A stretch of 64,000 nt of DNA, taken from positions 930,001-994,000 of the forward strand of contig NZ_CP019510.1 of NCBI RefSeq assembly GCF_002002885.1, in the 5' to 3' direction. A program made the position numbers and the translations under genes. The stretch is from Janthinobacterium sp. LM6 (GTDB lineage Bacteria; Pseudomonadota; Gammaproteobacteria; Burkholderiales; Burkholderiaceae_D). A model generated the notes under the pieces. The model was not told the origin of the DNA, did not search any database, and worked only from the letters and a program-made list of their open reading frames with translations. This document shows positions 27,390 to 39,879 of the stretch, piece after piece. How positions within the stretch are numbered: position 1 is the first letter of the stretch; the number at the start of each line of letters is the position of its first letter.

Positions 27390-28306
27390 GCCGCACCGGC
27401 CGCCAGCGGCATCGCCACTTCGATGCGCAAGCCGTTGCCCAGCGCGCTGATCCAGCGGATGTGGCCGCGCAAACCGGCCACGCGCTCGCGCATGCCCAGC
27501 ATGCCGAAACCGCCTTCTTCCGTCTTGTCCTGGCGCAAACCCCGGCCATTGTCTTCGATGGCCAGGTGCAGCACGCCGTGCGCATCGGCGCGCAATTCCA
27601 CAGTGGCCCGGTCGGCGCCCGCGTGGCGCGCCACGTTCGTCAAGCCTTCCTGCACCAGGCGGTAGATGGCGGTGGCGGTGCTGTCGTCGAGGCCGGCGGG
27701 GATGGCCTGCGGCGCGAAATGCGCGAAATGGCAGGCGATGCCGTGCTGCTGGGCCCAGCTGTCGCACAGCGCCTGCAGCGCTGGCGCCAATCCCAGGCTG
27801 TCGAGCACGGGCGGGCGCAGCCGGCGCAGCATCGTGCGCACCATCGCATGCAGCGCTTCCGACGAGCGGGCGATGCTGGCGGCGCACGCCTGCACGTTCG
27901 CCTGGTCGCCATCGCGCGCGCGCAGGATGTAGCTGGCGGCGGCGCGGATGGCCGTGCAGTCCTGTCCCACCTCGTCGTGCAGCTCGCGCGCCAGCGCGCA
28001 GCGCTCTTCTTCCTGCGCGCGCAGCAGGCGCTGCGTGAGGGCGCGGTTTTGCGCCAGCAGCAGCGCCATCCGGCGGCCGCGCCGCACGGCAAAGCCGGCC
28101 AGCGCCAGCACCAGCACCAGCAGGCTCAGGGCCAGTTCATCGAGCTGCCAATGTTCCTGGCGCCAGAGTGACTGCGTCAGCCGTTCGGCCAGGTCCAGCC
28201 TGGCGGCCAGCAGGAAAAAAGCCAGCGCCAGCGCGCAGCACAGCAGGCCGGTCCGGCGCGGCCGGGCGTGCGCGCTTGCCTGGGCGCCAAATTGATGGTG
28301 TTCCAT
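27386..28306 (-). CDS. NarX/DesK-type sensor histidine kinase
   Basis: A 306-residue membrane kinase. Two membrane helices (about 20-38 and 57-75) enclose a short periplasmic loop, followed by a coiled linker and the HisKA_3 dimerisation domain with the phosphoacceptor His in ARELHDEVGQD. The HATPase domain is at about 205-305 (VQEGLTNVARHAGAD, EDNGRGL, GFGMLGMRERV). It has no large sensor domain, so the signal is probably sensed in or at the membrane. ATG at 28306 is preceded by AGGGAG; an earlier ATG at 28354 lacks one. It pairs with the downstream NarL-type regulator. Confidence 0.9.
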   Translation of the reverse strand: MEHHQFGAQASAHARPRRTGLLCCALALAFFLLAARLDLAERLTQSLWRQEHWQLDELALSLLVLVLALAGFAVRRGRRMALLLAQNRALTQRLLRAQEEERCALARELHDEVGQDCTAIRAAASYILRARDGDQANVQACAASIARSSEALHAMVRTMLRRLRPPVLDSLGLAPALQALCDSWAQQHGIACHFAHFAPQAIPAGLDDSTATAIYRLVQEGLTNVARHAGADRATVELRADAHGVLHLAIEDNGRGLRQDKTEEGGFGMLGMRERVAGLRGHIRWISALGNGLRIEVAMPLAAGAA

Positions 28307-28743
28307 GATGCTGCTCCCTGAGCACGGTCGATCTTCTTGTTGTGCAAGCTTCATGCCATCGGCGCAAGGGCGCGAGGGACCGCTCATGCGGGGCTGAGGG
28401 GGACAGGCAAGTGTTCCAGGATGGAACAGGTGTACCGCGATGTGACGGGGAGGGCGACGCGGCAGGCGCGGTTTTCGAGCTTATCCGAAGTCGGGCCGGC
28501 CCGCTGGCGAACGCGTCTGCAGTGTGCGCTATTGTTGTTCAAATGTAACGTTGAGATTCCTCAAACTTTCATAGATAAAACAAAACAAAGTTTCGCGGAG
28601 TTAGATAAAAAATAAATAAATGATATTAAAAATATGATATTTGTTTTATGCGATTTGCTATATTTGTTGACACTTTTGTGAAAAAGCTGAAAGCGGGCGC
28701 CAGACCTGCCGACCTATCTATCCACAACAATCAAGGGAATAGA
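28307..28743. other. Intergenic region between divergent kinase and PEP-CTERM genes
   Basis: 437 bp without a gene. The half nearer the kinase is GC-rich. From about 28540 to 28685 the DNA is very AT-rich and probably holds the promoter of the PEP-CTERM/protease operon. A direct repeat ATGATATT occurs at 28620-28627 and 28634-28641. Possible promoter elements are TATATT at 28659-28664 and TTGACA at 28667-28672, but no pair with good spacing stands out. AAGGGA before 28744 is the ribosome-binding site. Confidence 0.45.
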
Positions 28744-29559
28744 ATGAATCGTTTATCACATGCGCGGGTATCGCCCGCCATCGCCAATCCGCCCGCTACC
28801 CGCGGTCGCGTCGCCGTCCTTGCCGCGCTGGCCGCCTTGTCCGTGCTGGGCTCGGCGCCGGCCCTGGCTGGTGTCCTGACTTTCGACAACTTGCGTCCCG
28901 ACGTGTATGAAAGCGGCCAGACGCTCAATACGTCGAGCTACAACCTGCTGTTCCTGGCCGACCCGACGACGGCGGCCGGCGGCGGCGTCAGCGGCGTGGG
29001 CGCCATCCTCGATGGCCGCGTGGGTTCGTCGTGCGATATCGCCGCCTGCCCGCAGGGCGCCACCGGCAATTACCTGGCGATCCTCAACGATGGCGGCGTG
29101 AATTTCACGCGCGCCGACCACCAGGCATTCACCCTGGCCGGTTTCGATTATTCCTTTATCGCCCCCGTGTCTGGTTTGCCGAACCAGAATTGGGGCCAGC
29201 TGCAGCTGAGCGGCACCCTCAGCGACGGCCAGGTGATCAGCACCTCGCTGGCGTTTCCCGGCCAGGGCAGCGATGGCAATTACCATTTCCAGAGCGCCTC
29301 CCTGCTGGGCGGTTTCAGCAATTATGCGTTTACGGGCCTGAGCTTCAACGCGTGCATTTTCAATGACACGGGCGCGTGCAGCAATTCCCTCGATTTCCCC
29401 GCCTTTAACCAGGGCCAGTTTGCGCTCGACAATATCAATATCAGCGCCGTGCCGGAACCGTCGACCTACATGCTGATGCTGGCCGGACTGGGCGCCATCG
29501 GCATGCTGTCGCGCCGCCGCAGCGGCAAGTTCGCCGCCTCCACCGTGCAAGGAGCGTGA
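28744..29559 (+). CDS. PEP-CTERM sorting-domain secreted protein
   Basis: A 271-residue exported protein. It has a long signal sequence (about 1-43, hydrophobic VAVLAALAALSVLGSAPALA) and a C-terminal PEP-CTERM signal: VPEPSTYMLMLAGLGAIG, followed by MLSRRRSGK. In the exosortase system this tail is cut and the protein is attached to or released from the outer surface, often with exopolysaccharide. The mature part is beta-rich with a Cys pair in CDIAAC. No exosortase gene is in the window. The stop codon is followed one base later by the start of the subtilisin-like protease gene, so they form an operon. ATG at 28744 is chosen for its AAGGGA; the frame begins farther up at 28648. Confidence 0.9.
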   Translation: MNRLSHARVSPAIANPPATRGRVAVLAALAALSVLGSAPALAGVLTFDNLRPDVYESGQTLNTSSYNLLFLADPTTAAGGGVSGVGAILDGRVGSSCDIAACPQGATGNYLAILNDGGVNFTRADHQAFTLAGFDYSFIAPVSGLPNQNWGQLQLSGTLSDGQVISTSLAFPGQGSDGNYHFQSASLLGGFSNYAFTGLSFNACIFNDTGACSNSLDFPAFNQGQFALDNINISAVPEPSTYMLMLAGLGAIGMLSRRRSGKFAASTVQGA

Positions 29560-29560
29560 G

Positions 29561-32725
<3,165 letters not shown>

Positions 32726-32748
32726 ACCGTTCTTTGCGTGAACGCAAG

Positions 32749-32774
32749 GCGTGCCTCCGGGCACGCTTTTTTTT
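32749..32774 (+). terminator. Rho-independent terminator after the S8 protease
   Basis: GCGTGCC (32749-32755) and GGCACGC (32760-32766) form a perfect 7-bp stem with a TCCG loop, followed by eight T residues. Confidence 0.9.
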
Positions 32775-32870
32775 ATTCACCCACCCCCGTTCGGGAGGAA
32801 TAGCACTTGCATGGCGGTAAGGCCAACGGTATCTTGTCGGATAGCCATGGCTTTGTGCCCTGGCATTCTT

Positions 32871-32876
32871 GGGGAG
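32871..32876 (+). promoter_or_regulatory. Shine-Dalgarno that selects a GTG start
   Basis: GGGGAG lies 6 bp before GTG at 32883. The open frame extends up to 32751 with ATG codons at 32811 and 32847 lacking such a site, so GTG at 32883 is the preferred start. It gives a protein whose N-terminus lines up with the next paralogue. Confidence 0.6.
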
Positions 32877-32882
32877 TCGCGC

Positions 32883-33500
32883 GTGACCAGTTTCCGCACC
32901 AATACCGACCGCCTGCTGGAAGTGCGCCTGCAGGATGAAAAAGTGCTGGCCATTGCCGGCGCCATGGTCGCCTATACGGGCAGCATCAAATTTGAAAAAT
33001 CCCTGCTCGGCGGCGAGGGCCTGTTCGGCGCGCTCAAGCGCAAGGTGACGAACGAAGGCATGCAAGTGATGCAGGCCGCCGGCACGGGCACGGTGTTTTT
33101 CGCGCAGAATGCGGCCGAGATCACCGTTATTCCGTTGACGGGTGAAAAGCTGACCATCGAAAGCAGCAGCTTGCTGGCCTACGACACCAGCCTGAAGACG
33201 GGCACCAGCTTTGCTGGGCTGCGCGGCGCCAGTTCGGGCCAGGGCCTGTTTTCCACCACCGTCGAGGGGCACGGCAACCTGGCCGTCATTTCGCGCGGCA
33301 ACCTGATCATGCTGGAAGTGACGCCCGCGCACCCGCTGCGCGTGGATCCGGACGCCTTCGTCGGCTTCAAGGGCGATATCCGCCAGGAATTCGTTTTTGA
33401 CGTCAACTGGCGCACGATGATCGGCCAGAGCTCGGGCGAATCGTACCAGCACAAATTCACAGGCCAGGGCGTGGTGTTCATCCAGCCCGCCGAACGTTAA
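32883..33500 (+). CDS. AIM24 family protein, copy 1 of 3
   Basis: A 205-residue protein of the AIM24 (DUF124) family, a beta-rich fold resembling a trimeric cupin-like barrel. Characteristic stretches are LLEVRLQDEKVLAIAGAMVAYTGSIKFEKS, AAGTGTVFFAQNAAEITVIP in parts, and the Gly-rich end GQSSGESYQHKFTGQGVVFIQPAER. It is the first of three tandem paralogues with 17 bp to the next gene. Bacterial members have no established biochemical role; the mitochondrial namesake affects inner-membrane organisation. No signal peptide. GTG start chosen from its Shine-Dalgarno. Confidence 0.85.
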   Translation: MTSFRTNTDRLLEVRLQDEKVLAIAGAMVAYTGSIKFEKSLLGGEGLFGALKRKVTNEGMQVMQAAGTGTVFFAQNAAEITVIPLTGEKLTIESSSLLAYDTSLKTGTSFAGLRGASSGQGLFSTTVEGHGNLAVISRGNLIMLEVTPAHPLRVDPDAFVGFKGDIRQEFVFDVNWRTMIGQSSGESYQHKFTGQGVVFIQPAER

Positions 33501-33517
33501 GTCAGCGAGGACCCGCG

Positions 33518-34159
33518 ATGCCTGTCTATCAGCAAATCAATGAAAAGATGCTTGAGGTTAAACTCGGCAATGAAGAAGTGTTCGCGCGCAAGGGCGCCAT
33601 GGTGTCCTACCAGGGCGACGTGGCGTTCAGCCGTTCTTTCCTGGCCGGCCAGGGCGTGCAAAGCCTGGCCATGCGCGCCGTCACGAACGAGGGCTATGCC
33701 CTGATGTCGGCGCGCGGCACGGGCAGCGTGTTTTACGCGCAGGGCGGCCTGTTCGTCACCATCGTCCCCGTGCGCGGCGAAACGTTTTATGTGGAAAGCG
33801 ATTCCCTGCTGGCCTTCGATGCGCGCCTGACGGCTGGCACCATGTTCCTCGGCAACCAGGGCGGCGTGCAGGGCGTGGTGCGCGGCATGGCTTCCGGCCA
33901 GGGCTTGTTTACTACCACCCTGCAAGGCACGGGCGAAGTGGCAATTTTGTCGGACGGCAATGCCATCGGCTTGCCCGTCACGCCGGACGTGCCCGTGTTT
34001 GTCGACCCGCAAGCGTATATCGGTCACACGGGGCAGCTGAGCTCGACCATCGTCACGGACTTGAACTGGAAAACCTTCGTCGGCCAGGCGTCCGGCGAAT
34101 CCTACCAGGTGAAATTCACGGGCCAGGGCACGGTCTACATCCAAGCGAGCGAAAGGTAA
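33518..34159 (+). CDS. AIM24 family protein, copy 2 of 3
   Basis: A 213-residue AIM24 (DUF124) protein, clearly paralogous to the preceding gene: the same segments occur in the same order (MLEVKLGNEEVFARKGAMVSY; RGTGSVFYAQ; GQASGESYQVKFTGQGTVYI). It begins 17 bp after copy 1 with GAGGA before ATG, and ends 3 bp before copy 3, so the three are almost certainly one operon. Cytoplasmic by prediction. Possible homo- or hetero-trimer with its neighbours, which is inference from the family fold. Confidence 0.87.
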   Translation: MPVYQQINEKMLEVKLGNEEVFARKGAMVSYQGDVAFSRSFLAGQGVQSLAMRAVTNEGYALMSARGTGSVFYAQGGLFVTIVPVRGETFYVESDSLLAFDARLTAGTMFLGNQGGVQGVVRGMASGQGLFTTTLQGTGEVAILSDGNAIGLPVTPDVPVFVDPQAYIGHTGQLSSTIVTDLNWKTFVGQASGESYQVKFTGQGTVYIQASER

Positions 34160-34162
34160 GCC

Positions 34163-34900
34163 ATGACGATTTACAATCCCGATACCTTGCCGAAGAACGA
34201 TAACCTGAACCGTTTTTCGTATGTCATCGACGTCAAGGAACAGATCTTCATTCGCAAGGGCAAGATGATCGCCTTCTATGGCGAACTGCGCTTCGAAGCC
34301 ATGGGCAGCAGCGTGCTCGACTTGATCGTGCGCAATGCCTTCAATGCACCGAAATACGTACACCACTTTGTCGTGGCGCAAGGGCAGGGTCAATTGATTT
34401 TGGGCGACAACGGCAACGACCTGGCGTGCTACGACCTGGACAACGCCAACATGACCATCCGCGCGAAAAACCTGCTGGGTTTTACGAAGGATGTGATTTG
34501 CCAGGAATCGACCTTGCCCGGTTATCTGACCATGATAGGCACGGGCAAGGTCATCGCCTCGTCGAACGGCCCCGTGCATTTCCTCGAGCTGCCGTGCCGC
34601 GTGGATGAGCAGGCCGTGCTGGGCTGGGCCGACTGTCCGAGCCCGTCGTATCACTACGATTACGCCCACGTGCAGGGCTGGGCCTCGGCCGCCGGCGCGC
34701 TCACCGGTTTCAGTTTGTCGGGCGAGGAAAAGCAGATCGACTTCACGGGCGCCGGCACGGTGCTGGTGCAGTCGTCCGAGCTGGACGTGACGGGCAGTTC
34801 CGCCCTTGCCCAGCTGCTGGCGCAACTGCCGCTGCTGGGCAAGGAAGACCTCGGTACCTTGAGTCTTTCCGTGCAGCAGCAGATGAAGGACAGTCGTTAA
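34163..34900 (+). CDS. AIM24 family protein, copy 3 of 3 (divergent)
   Basis: A 245-residue AIM24 family protein, more diverged than the first two. It keeps the core pattern (FSYVIDVKEQIFIRKGKMIAF; VAQGQGQLILGDNGNDLACYDL; LTGFSLSGEEKQIDFTGAGTVLVQSSE in parts) and adds about 30 residues at the C-terminus. It starts 3 bp after copy 2, implying translational coupling. The gene ends just before a structured repeat element that fills the space to the convergent crotonase gene. Role unknown. Confidence 0.85.
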   Translation: MTIYNPDTLPKNDNLNRFSYVIDVKEQIFIRKGKMIAFYGELRFEAMGSSVLDLIVRNAFNAPKYVHHFVVAQGQGQLILGDNGNDLACYDLDNANMTIRAKNLLGFTKDVICQESTLPGYLTMIGTGKVIASSNGPVHFLELPCRVDEQAVLGWADCPSPSYHYDYAHVQGWASAAGALTGFSLSGEEKQIDFTGAGTVLVQSSELDVTGSSALAQLLAQLPLLGKEDLGTLSLSVQQQMKDSR

Positions 34901-34915
34901 GACCAGGAAGTCCAA

Positions 34916-35038
34916 GAGTACCTGACAGAACCGTAGCGAGCGGAAGGGAGAGGTAGCCGAGAAGCGCAACCGTACTGAAGTACGGTGAGCATCGCAGGCT
35001 GCCTATAGCGACGCGCAGTAGGTTTGGTCAGGTACTCA
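34916..35038. repeat. Long imperfect-hairpin repeat element with terminal inverted repeats
   Basis: GAGTACCTGAC at 34916-34926 is matched by the exact inverse GTCAGGTACTC at 35028-35038. Inside, GGTAGCC pairs with GGCTGCC (one G-T pair), GCG with CGC, and ACCGTACT with AGTACGGT around a GA loop at the centre. The whole 123-bp unit therefore folds as one long interrupted hairpin on either strand. It occupies the entire space between the convergent AIM24 and crotonase genes, and the crotonase TGA stop codon (35036-35038) lies inside the right terminal repeat. It looks like a REP/MITE-type dispersed element that may double as a two-way terminator. Confidence 0.7.
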
Positions 35039-35833
35039 AGGCCGCGCCCAGCCGGGCGGCCGTTTTTCCAAAAAGGCGGTGACGCCTTCCTCCGCATCCT
35101 CTTCCATCATGTTGCGCGCCATCACGTCGCCCGCATACGCATACGCCTCGTCCAGCGGCAGCTGGCGCTGTTTGTAAAACATTTGCTTGCCGTAGCGGAT
35201 GGCCGTCGGGTTTTTCGCCATGATTTGCTGCGCCAGGCGCGCCACGGCTTCGTCGAGCGCCGCGTCGGCCACCGTTTCGTTGATCAGGCCCCAGTCGGCG
35301 GCCGTGTCGGCATCGATGAAGCGGCCCGTCACCAGCATGTCGAAGGCCCGCTTGGGCGACACATTGCGCGACAGGGCCACCGATGGCGTGGCGCAGAACA
35401 GGCCCACATTGATGCCGGAGACGGCAAAGCGCGCGGACGCGCCCGCCACGGCCAGGTCGCAGCTGGCGACCAGCTGGCAACCGGCCGCCGTGGCGATGCC
35501 GTGCACGCGGGCAATCACGGGCACGGGCAAGGTTTGAATGGCTTGCATCACGCGCGAGCATTGCGCGAACAGGGTTTGATAATACGCAAGCTGGCGCGTG
35601 GCTTGCATCTGGCGCAAATCGTGGCCCGCGCAAAAAGCCTTGCCTTCGGCGGCCAGCACCACGCAGCGCACGTGCGGCTGCCCGGCGAGGAGGTCGAGTT
35701 CAGCCTGCAGCGCCGCCAGCATGGCTTCCGACAGGGCATTGAATTGCAGGGGACGGTTCAGGCGCAGGGTGACCAGGCCACCCTCGTCTTCGCGCAGCAC
35801 CAGCGGTGCGTCGGTGTCTTGTAAAACAGTCAT
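35036..35833 (-). CDS. Enoyl-CoA hydratase/isomerase family protein (crotonase fold)
   Basis: A 265-residue crotonase. The CoA oxyanion-hole segments are visible (AEGKAFCAGHDLRQM and GIATAAGCQLVASCDLAVA), along with the C-terminal trimerisation helices. In the second oxyanion segment the usual catalytic Glu of hydratases is not evident (AAGCQLVASCD), as in ECHDC3-like members, so hydratase activity is doubtful. ATG at 35833; no fatty-acid oxidation partners adjacent. The stop codon lies within the inverted repeat element described at 34916-35038. Confidence 0.88.
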   Translation of the reverse strand: MTVLQDTDAPLVLREDEGGLVTLRLNRPLQFNALSEAMLAALQAELDLLAGQPHVRCVVLAAEGKAFCAGHDLRQMQATRQLAYYQTLFAQCSRVMQAIQTLPVPVIARVHGIATAAGCQLVASCDLAVAGASARFAVSGINVGLFCATPSVALSRNVSPKRAFDMLVTGRFIDADTAADWGLINETVADAALDEAVARLAQQIMAKNPTAIRYGKQMFYKQRQLPLDEAYAYAGDVMARNMMEEDAEEGVTAFLEKRPPGWARP

Positions 35834-35874
35834 GCGGTCTCCAGCGGCCTGATGGCCTGTTTTTATGGAAAAGC

Positions 35875-36504
35875 TTACTTGGCGGCATTCACGCTGCCGA
35901 TGCCGGCGATCGACTTGTGCACGATCTTCGGCTTGCCGTAATACGTCAGTTCGCCCATGCCGCGCACCACGGCGTTCAGTTCGCCCGAGGAGTACACCTT
36001 GACGGAGCCGATGCCTTCGAAATTCACGTCGACGTTTTTCGCCAGCAAGGCTTTCGTATCGACTTCGCCCACGCCTTGCGCCTTCAGGCGCAGCCAGTCG
36101 ACCTGGCCATCGGCAGCCAGGCGGCCCGCGCCCTTGTAGCTGATGTCGACCCGTGGGCCATTGAGCTTGGTCAATATCTTTTCGCCCGCGCCTTCCGCGA
36201 TCAGCTTGCGCAAGGTAGGCATGGTGATGATGATGCGCGGGTCGCCCTCGGTTTTCTTGATATCTTTATCCTTCATGGAAATTTTCAGTTCGCCGTCGAC
36301 CACTTCCGTGATGACGCCGCTGAGGAATTTCTGGTCGCCGCGCAGCAGCAGGCTCTGCTCCTTGCCCGATTCGACTTCGATGCTGATGGGGCCGCGGATA
36401 TCGATGGCGTTGAAGGCGGCTACCGTGCGGGTTTGCTCGTCGGCATGCGCGAGGGTGGAGAGGCAGGCAAGGGACAGGGCTGACAACAGGAACAGAGGAC
36501 GCAT
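35875..36504 (-). CDS. Exported GIN-domain (DUF2807) protein
   Basis: A 209-residue exported protein with signal peptide MRPLFLLSALSLACLSTLAHA and a head-GIN (DUF2807) beta-helix domain: repeated short strands such as FNAIDIRGPISIEVESG, LRKLIAEGAGEKI, GAGRLAADGQVDWLRLKAQGVG and LNAVVRGMGELTYYG. The family is thought to be an envelope adhesin or structural beta-helix, and no enzyme activity is known. It starts with ATG at 36504 and is followed 41 bp later by the crotonase gene, so it may be co-transcribed with it. Confidence 0.85.
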   Translation of the reverse strand: MRPLFLLSALSLACLSTLAHADEQTRTVAAFNAIDIRGPISIEVESGKEQSLLLRGDQKFLSGVITEVVDGELKISMKDKDIKKTEGDPRIIITMPTLRKLIAEGAGEKILTKLNGPRVDISYKGAGRLAADGQVDWLRLKAQGVGEVDTKALLAKNVDVNFEGIGSVKVYSSGELNAVVRGMGELTYYGKPKIVHKSIAGIGSVNAAK

Positions 36505-36678
36505 GGCGGTTTCCTTGAGTAGTTGATCAGTGTATTCTATTGTGCAACATCTCCATTGGGGAGAATTTTGCGATGAACGGCACAAATCGCGGCGCGGATG
36601 AGCGCCGCCATCGGCCAGCCGCGCGCCCGGCAAGGCGCCGTTGGGCTATGCTGTGGCGTACCGCGTCCTGGAGACTGC

Positions 36679-37236
36679 ATGAAAAATTACCACAAAGAAG
36701 ATTATCCCGTCGCCGACATCCGCCGCTTCCTCGAACCGGGGCCGGTGGTGCTGGTCAGTTCAACGTGGCAGGGCGAAAGCGACGTCATGACCATGGCCTG
36801 GCACATGCTGATGGAATTCACGCCATCCTTGCTGGGCTGCTTCATTTCCGACGCCAACCACAGCTATGAAATGATCAAGCGCAGCATGGAATGCGTGATC
36901 AACCTGCCCACGGCCGACATGGTCGACCAGGTGGTCGCCATCGGCAATTGCAGCGGCGCAGACACGGACAAGTTCACGGCCTTCGGCCTGACGCCGCAGC
37001 CGGCCGAGCAGGTGGGCGCGCCGCTGATCGCCGAGTGCTACGCCAACTTCGAATGCAAGCTGGCCCAGGTGGCGGGCAATCCGAAGGGCGGCTTCTTCAT
37101 CTTCGAGTGCGTGAAAGCCCACGTGGCCACCTCGCCCAAGCTGCCTGAAACCCTGCACTACCGGGGCAATGGCGAGTTCATGGTATCGGGCCGGACCATC
37201 AGCCGCAAGAGTTTAATGAAACCTGAAATGTCGTAG
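36679..37236 (+). CDS. Flavin reductase family protein (FMN-binding split barrel)
   Basis: A 185-residue protein of the flavin reductase/flavoredoxin family. Visible are the FMN-binding strand VVLVSSTWQGESDVMTMAWHM, the loop LGCFISDANHSYEMI, NLPTADMVDQVVAIG and the sub-barrel segment ECYANFECKLAQV. Members reduce or carry FMN and serve monooxygenases or act as NADH oxidoreductases. ATG at 36679; the frame continues to 36598 without a good site. A twin-hairpin repeat follows directly after the stop codon. Confidence 0.88.
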   Translation: MKNYHKEDYPVADIRRFLEPGPVVLVSSTWQGESDVMTMAWHMLMEFTPSLLGCFISDANHSYEMIKRSMECVINLPTADMVDQVVAIGNCSGADTDKFTAFGLTPQPAEQVGAPLIAECYANFECKLAQVAGNPKGGFFIFECVKAHVATSPKLPETLHYRGNGEFMVSGRTISRKSLMKPEMS

Positions 37237-37335
37237 GTCGGATTAGCGCGGCAACGCCGCGCGTAATCCGACGCCACCACCGGCCGCGCCAACAATGTTG
37301 TCGGATTACGGCGCCTTGCGCCTAATCCGACCTAC
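37233..37335. repeat. Twin-hairpin repeat element between convergent genes
   Basis: Two hairpins in a row. The left one is GTCGGATTAGCGCGGC / GCCGCGCGTAATCCGAC (37237-37272), and the right one is GTCGGATTACGGCGCC / GGCGCCTAATCCGAC-like (37300-37332). The outermost 13 bp, GTAGGTCGGATTA (37233-37245) and TAATCCGACCTAC (37323-37335), are also inverted repeats of each other. The GTCGGATTA core is a familiar type of bacterial dispersed intergenic palindrome. It fills the space between the flavin reductase and glutamate dehydrogenase stop codons. Confidence 0.7.
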
Positions 37336-37337
37336 GG

Positions 37338-38681
<1,344 letters not shown>

Positions 38682-38849
38682 CAGAATTCCATGGAGGTAA
38701 TCGGTTATTTGGGCAACTATCATCGCAGATTTCGCACGAAAATGGTGCGGAAATTTGGTTTTGAGGGGTTTCTGCTACATTGTGGGGCGCACTCTCCCAT
38801 CAAGCGGCGAGGCCAGGCAGATAGTGGTCTGGTGGAAAAAATGACCGGA

Positions 38850-38881
38850 AAACAAAAAACGCCAGCGTGAGTGCTGGCGTT
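38850..38881 (-). terminator. Rho-independent terminator of the sulfotransferase-glycosyltransferase operon
   Basis: On the minus strand a perfect 9-bp stem (AACGCCAGC / GCTGGCGTT, 38858-38881, 6-base loop) is followed by TTTTTTGTTTT. It lies 8 bp after the glycosyltransferase stop codon and marks the operon end. Confidence 0.88.
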
Positions 38882-38889
38882 GCAGACCT

Positions 38890-39879
38890 TTACGTCGGAT
38901 GCCCGGATCGTTTCGGGCGCAGCCCGGGCAAGGGCGTTTCCTTGCCGATGAGCAGCCGCATGGCGCGCTGCCGCAGCGTATGGCGAATCCGGTGCGGAGC
39001 CCGGCATGCAACAGTATCTAGCAAGAAATAGGAAAGAGTGCGCAGGCCGGGCGCCGGGCAAGGGGTGCTGGCGCGCCAGTAACGTGTTGCTGCCGGGATA
39101 CCGGTATGGTTCAGCAGGGAACGCAGATTGTTCAGCTTGCGCGCTGAGCGGATCCTGTTGGCCAGTGCTGGCGCCAGTCGCGCAAGGTGCGGCGTGAGCA
39201 TGGCGTCGATATGCAGGAAATGATCGAGCTTGCGCGACATTGCTGTCATTTGCGGATGATGTTGCCGATAGTGCAGCAGAACGTTGCTACTGTAGTGTAT
39301 GGACATGCCGGCACTCAGGCAGCGTATCCAGTAGTCATAAGCGGCGCCTTCCTTCAGCTGTTCGCTGAATGGCCCGATACGGGAGAGCAGCCGTTTGCTG
39401 AGCAGCACGCCGGATGGCTGGATGGGAGAACCCAGCAGGCAGGCAGGCCAGGCGGCAAATTGCCGTGGCGTTGCCCAGGCCACGGGTTTGCCGCCATGGC
39501 TGTTAAGCGTGGCAACTTGCGATGCATACACAATCGCATCTGGCGTGTCGGATGCGTCTGCCTGTGCCAGTTGTTCGGCCAGTTTTTCAGGGAGCCAGAT
39601 GTCATCGTCGTCGATGAAGGCCACCCATGGACAACGGGCGGCGGCCACTCCCGTGTTCCTGGCGGCCGCCAGGCCGGTGCCCGTATTCTGCACGATGGTC
39701 ACGTGCGGGTAGGCAGCGTGGACGTAAGCGGCAGTGCCGTCGCTGCTGGCATCGTCGATCAGCAAGATTTCCTGCGCGGGCCGGGACTGGGCCAGCAGCG
39801 ATTGCAAGGTGTCGTCGAGAAAGCCCCTGGACCAGCCGTTTCTGGTGCAAATGATTACGCTGACGGGGGCGACGCTCAT
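38890..39879 (-). CDS. Family 2 glycosyltransferase
   Basis: A 329-residue GT-A fold glycosyltransferase. The N-terminal strand VSVIICTRNGW, the acidic LLIDDASSDGT, the GTGLAAARNTGVAAARCPW segment and the metal-binding DxD in AFIDDDDIW all match family GT2; the acceptor region includes KEGAAYDYWIRCLSAG. No membrane helices, but the basic C-terminus (RPKRSGHP) may sit at the membrane. It is the last gene of the four-gene leftward operon and overlaps the preceding oxygenase gene by 4 bp. Donor and acceptor are unknown; the neighbours suggest that the product is further sulfated, pyruvylated or oxidised. Confidence 0.9.
   Translation of the reverse strand: MSVAPVSVIICTRNGWSRGFLDDTLQSLLAQSRPAQEILLIDDASSDGTAAYVHAAYPHVTIVQNTGTGLAAARNTGVAAARCPWVAFIDDDDIWLPEKLAEQLAQADASDTPDAIVYASQVATLNSHGGKPVAWATPRQFAAWPACLLGSPIQPSGVLLSKRLLSRIGPFSEQLKEGAAYDYWIRCLSAGMSIHYSSNVLLHYRQHHPQMTAMSRKLDHFLHIDAMLTPHLARLAPALANRIRSARKLNNLRSLLNHTGIPAATRYWRASTPCPAPGLRTLSYFLLDTVACRAPHRIRHTLRQRAMRLLIGKETPLPGLRPKRSGHPT

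Noticed and set aside
34901..35035. The structured element as a possible small RNA gene
   Set aside because: No promoter was recognised and its symmetrical ends and position between convergent genes fit a repeat element better; transcription data could reopen this.
37233..37335. The twin hairpin as an integron attC site
   Set aside because: No GTTRRRY-type core sites and no integrase or cassette array nearby; it looks like a dispersed palindrome.
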